From positions 496,001-560,000 of the forward strand of contig CAVYEZ010000001.1 in the NCBI GenBank assembly GCA_963767685.1: 64,000 nucleotides of DNA, written 5' to 3'. Below the pieces are notes generated by a model. It saw only the letters and a list, made by a program, of their open reading frames with translations. It was not told where the DNA came from and made no database searches. Made by a program: the position numbers and the translations under genes. This document shows, piece after piece, positions 58,296-64,000 of the stretch; the stretch's first letter is position 1, and every line of letters starts with the position of its first letter. The stretch is from Trebonia sp963767685 (GTDB lineage: Bacteria > Actinomycetota > Actinomycetes > Streptosporangiales > Streptosporangiaceae).

Positions 58296-58982
58296 TCAGT
58301 CCGTCACCGTGATGCCCAGGTGGTGCGCGAGCAGCGGCGCGAGGGTCATCAGTTGCAGTGAGTCGATCCTGGTGCCGCCGCAGGCTGTCGTAGCCGGCCT
58401 TGATCCCCGGCGTGTCCTCGGTGCCGAGCCGCGCGCCGCGCAGGTCGACGTCCTTGCACTGCGGCACGGGTGAAGTCGGTGCCGACGAGCGTGCTCCCGG
58501 TGAACCGCACCTTGGCGAGCTTCGCCGAGCCGAAGTCGACGTCGCGCAGCACGCAGTCCTCGAAGGTCCACGTCGGTCAGCTTGCAGTCGCGGAAGTTCA
58601 CCGAGTCCAGCTTGCAGCCGCGGAACAGCACGCGCCTGCCCACGCAGGAGAACGCCTGCACCCCGGCGAACACGCAGCCGCTGAACCAGACGTCGGTCAG
58701 CGACGACTCGGCCAGGTCGACGGCCACGAGCCGCGTCTCGCCGAACCACACGTCGGACAGCCGGGCCCGGCGCAGCCGGCCGCCGTCGAACCCGGTGCCC
58801 CGGTGAACGCGCACTCGGTGAACCGCGCGCCGCCGGCGTCGGCGTCCGCTGGCCGCGAACCCGGCGAACAGCACCCGGTCGTAGTCGCCGTCGATCTCGA
58901 GGCCGCCGTGACCGTCGCCGTCGGGCAGTGCCCGCAATTCCGACGCGAATTGAAGATCGTCCACCGTGGTTGGTGACTTCAC
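58296..58982 (-). CDS. Pentapeptide-repeat protein (frameshifted)
   Basis: A right-handed quadrilateral beta-helix protein. Its repeats follow A(D/N)LxX spacing in segments such as RARLSDVWFGETRLVAVDLA, ESSLTDVWFSGCVFAGVQAF, RVLFRGCKLDSVNFRDCKLT and VDFGSAKLAKVRFTGSTLVG. The corrected length is about 227 residues, from GTG 58982 (KSPTTVDDLQFASELRALPD) to HHLGITVTD. Frame changes lie near 58848, 58568, 58468 and 58375. Members range from DNA-gyrase-protecting mimics (Qnr, MfpA) to proteins of unknown role. There is no gyrase-related neighbour, so function is open. It is convergent with murD2. Confidence 0.8.
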   Translation of the reverse strand: MKSPTTVDDLQFASELRALPDGDGHGGLEIDGDYDRVLFAGFAASGRRRRRRAVHRVRVHRGTGFDGGRLRRARLSDVWFGETRLVAVDLAESSLTDVWFSGCVFAGVQAFSCVGRRVLFRGCKLDSVNFRDCKLTDVDLRGLRAARRRLRLGEARQGAVHREHARRHRLHPCRSARTSTCAARGSAPRTRRGSRPATTACGGTRIDSLQLMTLAPLLAHHLGITVTD

Positions 58983-58993
58983 GTTTCCATTCC

Positions 58994-58999
58994 TAAACT
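58994..58999 (+). promoter_or_regulatory. -10 element (TAAACT) for the second DDN-type gene
   Basis: TAAACT, 7 nt before ATG 59007, with no ribosome site; leaderless type. Confidence 0.4.
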
Positions 59000-59006
59000 G
59001 AACGTC

Positions 59007-59442
59007 ATGACAGAGTTCCGTGCGCCGGAGGTCGACGATGTCAACGGCAACATCATCGCTGAATTCCGGGCCAACGGAGGCCGGGTCGGCGGTCCGTTTC
59101 AGGGGTCCGACATCCTCCTGCTGCACCATACCGGGGCACGCAGCGGGATGGCGCGGGTCACCCCGCTCGCTTACCAGTGGGTGGGAGACTCGCTGGCCGT
59201 CTTCGCCTCCAAGGCGGGAGCGCCGCGAGAACCCGGCCTGGTTCCACAACCTGCTGGCCTACCCGGAGACCGTCGTAGAGGTGGGCACCCGGACCGTCCG
59301 CGTGCGGGCCAGGCTGGCGCAGCCGGCCGAGCGTGATGTCATATACAGCAGGCAGAAGCAGCGCCATCCCGCCTTCGCGCAGTACGAGGCCAAGGCGGCG
59401 CCGCGCAAGATCCCGGTGGTCGTGCTTGATCCGGTTAAATAA
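59007..59442 (+). CDS. DDN-type deazaflavin-dependent nitroreductase-family protein, second (one frameshift)
   Basis: About 145 residues of the split-barrel DDN family: VNGNIIAEFRANGGRVGGPF, ILLLHHTGARSGMARVTPLA, the family's signature WFHNLLAYPETVVEVGTRTV and a C-terminal AQYEAKAAPRKIPVVVLDPV. An extra base near 59227 separates FASKAGAP from ENPAWFHN. It differs from the gene at 37153 by a shorter N-terminus and a distinct subgroup pattern (HTGARSG rather than VGAKTGK). It is expected to use F420H2. It is divergent from the pentapeptide-repeat gene and followed, 59 nt later, by a carboxylesterase. Confidence 0.87.
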
Positions 59443-59501
59443 CCTAAAGTCATACAAACCATGCCTTTCATCGCTCCACTGACGTAGCGGGAGGTCGCCC
59501 C

Positions 59502-61014
59502 ATGGGTCCAGCCGAACCCGAGGTTTCCATCACATCCGGCCGGGTCCGGGGGCGCGTCGAGCACGGAAACGCCGTCTTCCGCGGCATCCCGTTCGCGCAG
59601 CCGCCGCTCTTCGACCTACGGTTCCAGGCCGCCGGTGCCGCCGGACCGGTGGGACGGGGTGCGCGACGCGGCGGAGTTCGGCCCGCAGGCTCCCCAGGCG
59701 GTGTTCCCCGGCACGCCCGGACGCCCGCGAGGTGCCGGAGGACACCACGGGCGAGTGGCTGACCGTCAACGTGTGGACCCCGGACCCGGAGGCGCGCACG
59801 CTCCCGGTCATGGTCTGGATTCACGGCGGCGCCTACCTGTTCGGCGCGGGCGGTCCCGGCTACGACGGCACGCCGTTCGCGAGCGCCGGCGTGGTGTTCG
59901 TCTCCTGCAACTACCGCCTGGGCATGGAGGGCTTCGCCCAGATCCCCGGGGCCCCCGCCAACCGCGGCCTGCTCGACGCGGTCGCGGCGCTGCGCTGGGT
60001 CAGGGACAACATCGAGCGGTTCGGCGGCGACCCCGGCAACGTCACCGTCTTCGGCGAGTCGGCGGGCGCCGGCGTGATCTCCGCGCTGCTCGCGATGGAC
60101 GACGCGAAGGGCCTGTTCAAGCGGGCCATCGCGCAGTCGGTGCCCGGCACGTTCTTCAGCGCCGAGCTGGCGGGCACGATCACCGAGGCGATCGCCGCCA
60201 CCGCCGGGCTGCCCGCCGAGCCTCGAGGCGCTCAGCGAGGCCGACCCCCTGCGCCTGGTCGCGGCCCAGATGGACGTCACGGCGCGGATGACGGAGTTCC
60301 TCGACTGGGGCGCCGTGCGGATCACCGACACCCCGTTCTCCCCGGTCGTCGACGGCGAGGTGCTGACCCGCGCCCCGTGGCGGGCGCTCGTGTCCGGCGC
60401 GGCCCGCGACGTGGAACTGCTCACCGGCCACAACCGGGACGAGTACCGCCTGTTCGTCGCCATGAAGGGGCGCCTCGGCCAGATCACCGAGGACGAGGCG
60501 GCGACGGTGCTCGACTACTTCGCCCCGGCGCCCGACGGGCCGGCCGGGTACCGCAAGGCCTACCCGAACGCGGACGCGAGCGGCCTGTTCGAGGTCGCCT
60601 TCTCCGACTGGCTGTTCCGCATGCCGACCCTGCACCTGGCCCAGGCGCACGCGATGTCCGGCGGCACCACGTACCTGTACGAGCTCGCCGCGCAGGCGCC
60701 GGCCGGGCCGTTCGGCGCGTGCCACGCGCTCGACGTGCCGCTCGTCTTCGGCGCCTACGGCGAGGGCATCAGCCGAGGTGCTGACCGGCCCCGAGCCGCC
60801 CGCCGAGTTCGTCGCGCTCGGCGACCTGATGCGCCGCGAGTGGGTCGGCTTCGCGAGCTGCGGCCAGCCCGGCTGGGCGCCGTACGGCACCGAGCACCGC
60901 ACCACCCGCGTCTACGACCTGCAGCCGGACGTCCGCTCCTATCCCGAGGAGGCGTCGATGCACCTCTGGGAGCGGCACATGTTCGACGCGCTATCCCTGC
61001 CCGAGGCGCTGTAG
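59502..61014 (+). CDS. Type B carboxylesterase/lipase (frameshifted)
   Basis: An alpha/beta-hydrolase esterase, about 503 residues. Motifs in order: GNAVFRGIPFAQPP (start), VMVWIHGGAYLFGAG (oxyanion hole), FASAGVVFVSCNYRLG, RWVRDNIERFGGDPGN and FGESAGAGVISALLA with the nucleophile Ser (near 60060). The acidic member is likely in VELLTGHNRDEYRLF and the His in FGACHALDVPLVFG (near 60720). No signal peptide is present, so it is cytoplasmic. Frame changes fall near 59640, 59720, 60222 and 60775. ATG 59502 has GGGAGG. Its last 24 nt overlap the convergent dinG gene. The substrate is unknown. Confidence 0.9.
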
Positions 61015-63042
61015 GGCGCCGCGGACCACCTGGGGGTCCGTCGTCTGCCAGAAGGGCGGCAGCGACGCCCGCAGGTACTCGCCGTACCGCTTGGTGACGA
61101 GCCTGGGGTCGAGGATCGCGACGACGCCGCGGTCGTCCACGGACCGCAGCAGCCGCCCCGCCCCCTGCGCGAGCAGCAGGGCGGCGTGGTTCGCCGACAC
61201 CTCCATGAAGCCGGAGCCGCCGCGCGCGTCGGCCGCCCGGGTGCGCGCCGAGGCAAGCGGGTCGTCCGGCCGCGGGAACGGGATCCGGTCGATGACCACG
61301 AGCCGCAGCGACGGCCCGGGCACGTCCACCCCCTGCCACAGCGACAGCGTCCCGAACAGGCAGGTCGGCTCGTCGGCCGCGAACTCCTTCACGAGCTGCA
61401 TGGTGGAGTCGTCGCCCTGGCAGAGCACCGGGTAGGGCAGCGACTCGCGCATCGCGGCGGCGGCCGCCTTGGCCGCCCGCATGGACGAGAACAGCCCGAG
61501 CGTCCGGCCGCCCGCCGCTTTGATCAGCTCCCAGAGTTCGTCCAGGTACTCGGGCGGCAGCCCGTCCCGCGACGGCGGCGGCAGGTGCTTGGCGACGTAG
61601 AGGATGCCGCTGCGCCCGTGCGCGAACGGCGAGCCGACGTCGATGCCCGACCACTCGGTGCCGATGGCCTTGGCGTCCAGGCCCCACTGACGCGCGAGCG
61701 GGGTGAAGGAGCCCCCGAGGGTCAGCGTGGCCGAGGTGAGCACCACGGTCTTGTCCGCGAACAGGTGCTCGGCCAGCACCTCGCCGACCTCGAGCGGCGC
61801 GACGTGCAGCGAGGCGGGCCGCGCGTTGTCCGCCCAGTCCTCCGGCCGCTCCAGCCAGACGACCTCCTCGCGCTCGCTGATCGGCTGGTCGAAGGCGGTG
61901 ATCATCCGTTCCGCCACGACGGCGAGCTCTTCGAGGCTGACGAGCGCGGTCTGCGCGGCGGTGACCTCGGCGGGGTCGGCGTCCTCGTCCTTCGCGACGG
62001 CAATCTTCCGCACCTGGGCGGCGCAGGCCGTGGCGGCGTCCCGCAGCGCGGCCAGGGTGGCGCCGAGGCCCTGGTCGAGCTGGTCCATCCGGCCGCCGGG
62101 CAGGGTGGCGAGCAGCGGGGTCAGCGCGTTCCCGGCCTCGGACAGCCGGGCGATCTCCGCCTCGTCGGCGAGCCGCCCGGTCCGCCGCACCGCGAAGTCG
62201 ATCGCGTAGGCGGACAGCTCGCCGGTGGCCACCGAGGTGACCCGGTCGACGAGCTCGTGCGCCTCGTCGACGATCACGACCCGGTGCTCGGGCAGGATCC
62301 CGCCCTCGCCGAGCGTGTCGATGGCGAGCAGGGCGTGATTGGTCACCACGACGTCGGACTCGGCGGCCAGCCGCCTGGCCCGCTCGGAGAAGCACTGGAT
62401 GCCGAAGGGGCAGCGGCCCGGCCCGAGGCACTCGCGCGCCGTCACCGCCACCTGCCGCCACGCCTGGTCGGGCACGCCGGGGACGATCTCGTCCCGGTCC
62501 CCGGTGGTGGTCGACGCGGCCCACTGGTGCAGCCGCTTGACGTGCGCGCCGAGCTGGCTGGTGGGCGCCGCGCTGCCGAGCGCGTCGAACAGCGAGTCCT
62601 GCTCGTCCTCCGGCCCGTTGCGCAGCTTGTTGAGGCACAGGTAGTTGTTGCGCCCCTTGAGGATGGCGAATTCCGGGGTGCGGCCGAGCGGCTCGCGGAG
62701 CGCGGCGGCGAGCCGCGGCAGGTCCCGGTCGACGAGCTGGCGCTGCAGGGCGATGGTGGCCGTGGAGACGACGACGGGCCCGCGCTTGCTGGCCGCCAGC
62801 TGCATGGCGGGCACCAGGTAAGCCAGCGACTTGCCGGTCCCCGTCCCCGCCTGCACGGCGAGGTGCGTGCCGTCGGCGACCGCGTCCCAGACGGCCTGGG
62901 CCATGACGGTCTGACCGGACCGCTCCGTCCCTCCGATGGAGCTGACGGCGGTGGCGAGGAGCGCCTGGACGGGCGACTCTCCCGCCGCGGGTTGCCCGGC
63001 GGGGGAGTCAGAAGTCGGGGAAGGTGCCTGAGTGCTGGCCAC
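60991..63042 (-). CDS. dinG: ATP-dependent helicase of the DinG/XPD family
   Basis: A 5'-3' superfamily 2 DNA helicase with an iron-sulfur cluster, acting on forks, D-loops or G-quadruplexes. Intact, 683 residues. Walker A is VQAGTGTGKSLAYLVPAMQL, the DEAH box VIVDEAHELVDRVTS. Cysteines for a 4Fe-4S cluster lie in NNYLCLNKLRN and ARECLGPGRCPFGIQCFSER. The C-terminal helicase half has LTSATLTLGGSFTPLARQWG, CLFGTLSLWQGVDVPGPSLR and AQGAGRLLRSVDDRGVVAIL. The start is GTG 63042. TAGCGT (63056 down to 63051) lies 8 nt upstream as a leaderless-type -10. A truncated transposase ends 16 nt before the start, so the original upstream region has been replaced. Confidence 0.92.
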   Translation of the reverse strand: MASTQAPSPTSDSPAGQPAAGESPVQALLATAVSSIGGTERSGQTVMAQAVWDAVADGTHLAVQAGTGTGKSLAYLVPAMQLAASKRGPVVVSTATIALQRQLVDRDLPRLAAALREPLGRTPEFAILKGRNNYLCLNKLRNGPEDEQDSLFDALGSAAPTSQLGAHVKRLHQWAASTTTGDRDEIVPGVPDQAWRQVAVTARECLGPGRCPFGIQCFSERARRLAAESDVVVTNHALLAIDTLGEGGILPEHRVVIVDEAHELVDRVTSVATGELSAYAIDFAVRRTGRLADEAEIARLSEAGNALTPLLATLPGGRMDQLDQGLGATLAALRDAATACAAQVRKIAVAKDEDADPAEVTAAQTALVSLEELAVVAERMITAFDQPISEREEVVWLERPEDWADNARPASLHVAPLEVGEVLAEHLFADKTVVLTSATLTLGGSFTPLARQWGLDAKAIGTEWSGIDVGSPFAHGRSGILYVAKHLPPPSRDGLPPEYLDELWELIKAAGGRTLGLFSSMRAAKAAAAAMRESLPYPVLCQGDDSTMQLVKEFAADEPTCLFGTLSLWQGVDVPGPSLRLVVIDRIPFPRPDDPLASARTRAADARGGSGFMEVSANHAALLLAQGAGRLLRSVDDRGVVAILDPRLVTKRYGEYLRASLPPFWQTTDPQVVRGALQRLGQG

Positions 63043-63050
63043 GAACCGAG

Positions 63051-63056
63051 ACGCTA
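63051..63056 (-). promoter_or_regulatory. -10 element (TAGCGT) for dinG at the edge of a transposase remnant
   Basis: TAGCGT, 8 nt before GTG 63042 on the minus strand. TTGACA (63073 down to 63068) lies inside the transposase remnant, but the 11-nt spacing is too short for a normal -35. Confidence 0.4.
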
Positions 63057-63058
63057 CC

Positions 63059-64000
63059 TTATGGGGGTGTCAATTTACGCCCTGGATGTCCACGACCTGG
63101 GTGGCTTCCGGGAACTTGGCGGCGGCGATTCCCGAGATCCAGGCGGCGCCGTCGACGAGGACGGTGAGCTGGCGGACGTGGTCCGCGCCGCGGCGGATGC
63201 CTTCTGCTTTCACGAGGCCCGCGAAGACCGGGGCGGGCTCGAAGGTGGCGATGACGCTGGTGGAGGCCCGGTCGCGGACGGGGTACCCGTCCTTGTCCAG
63301 TTCGTCCTGGGTGAAGAAGACGCCGAGCTTGACCTCGCGGGTGCGTGCCCGCCCGTCCTCGCCCTTGCCCTTGCGGCCTGCGGTCTCCCTGCCGGTCATG
63401 GGGACGCCGGTGCCGTCGATGGCGGCGTAGAGCTTGTCCGGCAGCGGCGACGGGAGCAGCGGGACCAGCTTGCGGGCGGCGGTCAGCTGGGCGCGCTCGC
63501 GCCCGGCCGCCGCGACGGCGGCGCCGCTGGCCTCGGCGGCCCGCTCGACGCGCTTGACGGTCAGCGTGACGCCGCCGATCTCCTCCAGCAGCCGGGCGGC
63601 GCCGGCGAACGGCCCGGCCGCCGCGGCCAGGTCGTTCATCGCCGCCAGCCCCGGCGACACCGACGTCCCGGTCACGCAGACTCCGCGTCCCGGGGAGCGA
63701 GGCCGCGGCCGCATTCCGCGCAGTGGTACCAGGCCCGCGTGACGGTGACCGGGCCGAGCACGGTGTCGAACGTCTTGTCCCGGTAGCCGGCGAAGCGGGC
63801 CTCGTGGCCGTTCCCGCACGGGACCCGCAGCCCGCGGCGGCCCCGGTCCGCGGACAGCACCTCGCCCAGCATGGCACCGCCCAGGCGCAGCAGCCCGGCC
63901 CGGATCACCTGCTCCGCCGCCTCCATGCCGGCGTCGCCGCAGCCCAGGACCCTGGCTGCCTCGCCCGCCAGCCGTCCTAGCTCGGCGGCCCGGGCCTGCG
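63059..64000 (-). pseudogene. ISKra4-type transposase, 3' truncated and running off the window
   Basis: The coding sequence enters from beyond 64000 (QARAAELGRLAGEAARVLGC), continues LRVPCGNGHEARFAGYRDKT and VTVTRAWYHCAECGRGLAPR, which is a zinc-finger region (CGNGH, CAECG) usual in ISKra4 transposases. After a +1 step near 63675 come LAAMNDLAAAAGPFAGAARL, YAAIDGTGVPMTGRETAGRK (first catalytic Asp) and QLTVLVDGAAWISGIAAAKF. It stops abruptly after ATQVVDI with QGVN and a stop, whereas the full protein continues for about 150 residues with the remaining catalytic residues. The truncation abuts the dinG promoter. It cannot be active. Confidence 0.88.

Overview
The window is very GC-rich DNA from an actinomycete. 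The order DUF3046-recA-recX-rny, the later miaB-miaA pair, a Nur-type nickel box, deazaflavin-dependent oxidoreductases and LmeA-type DUF2993 proteins all point to Actinomycetota, probably a filamentous soil lineage near Streptosporangiales. The genus cannot be fixed from sequence alone. More than half of the genes, including recA, rny, miaA, glmS and malate synthase, are broken by single-base indels. Nearly all of these are +1 insertions in otherwise well-conserved reading frames. I read this as unpolished long-read error, not gene decay, and have annotated the genes across the breaks.

Layout. 1-4.3 kb: secreted lipoprotein, septum-formation-family protein, DUF3046, then LexA-controlled recA and recX. 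4.7-20 kb: rny and the S9 peptidase, with accessory DNA between them. This stretch is unusual. A hybrid of the peptidase 3' end and the rny 3' end sits at 13185-13761, so the interval looks like two versions of one rny-to-peptidase locus placed in series. Version A carries an amino-acid oxidase, a membrane protein and a glucodextranase. Version B carries a secreted peptide, a group II intron remnant, a PPOX-fold protein, an IS66 remnant and an SGNH hydrolase. 20-25.5 kb: miaB, miaA, a membrane-anchored lysozyme-like protein and an amidohydrolase. 25.8-28.5 kb: a membrane-anchored, propeller-like surface protein.

28.6-34.5 kb: a minus-strand operon aceB-glcD-glcE-glcF that oxidises glycolate to glyoxylate and condenses it with acetyl-CoA. 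34.7-42.4 kb: a HelD/HelR-like RNA polymerase-recycling ATPase, a DDN-type oxidoreductase, an HTH regulator, an SDR, a small protein with a palindromic operator-like site, a DMT exporter, and a NiCoT nickel permease behind a near-perfect Nur box. 42.6-44.8 kb: a small conserved-looking gene and glmS. 45-52.5 kb: a PAS-GAF-PP2C-ATPase regulator, two DUF2993 lipid-binding proteins and a double-FHA ABC transporter like mycobacterial Rv1747. A roughly 75-bp inverted repeat follows two of these genes.

52.5-58.3 kb: a DHA2 drug exporter with a vestigial copy of its own first helix upstream, a membrane dipeptidase, and an overlapping MurL-MurD2 pair, the alternative route to D-Glu in peptidoglycan. 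58.3-64 kb: pentapeptide-repeat protein, second DDN-type oxidoreductase, type B carboxylesterase, DinG-family helicase, and an ISKra4-type transposase cut off just upstream of the helicase and running off the window end. Many genes have a TAnnnT hexamer 6-8 nt before the start codon, the sign of leaderless transcription.
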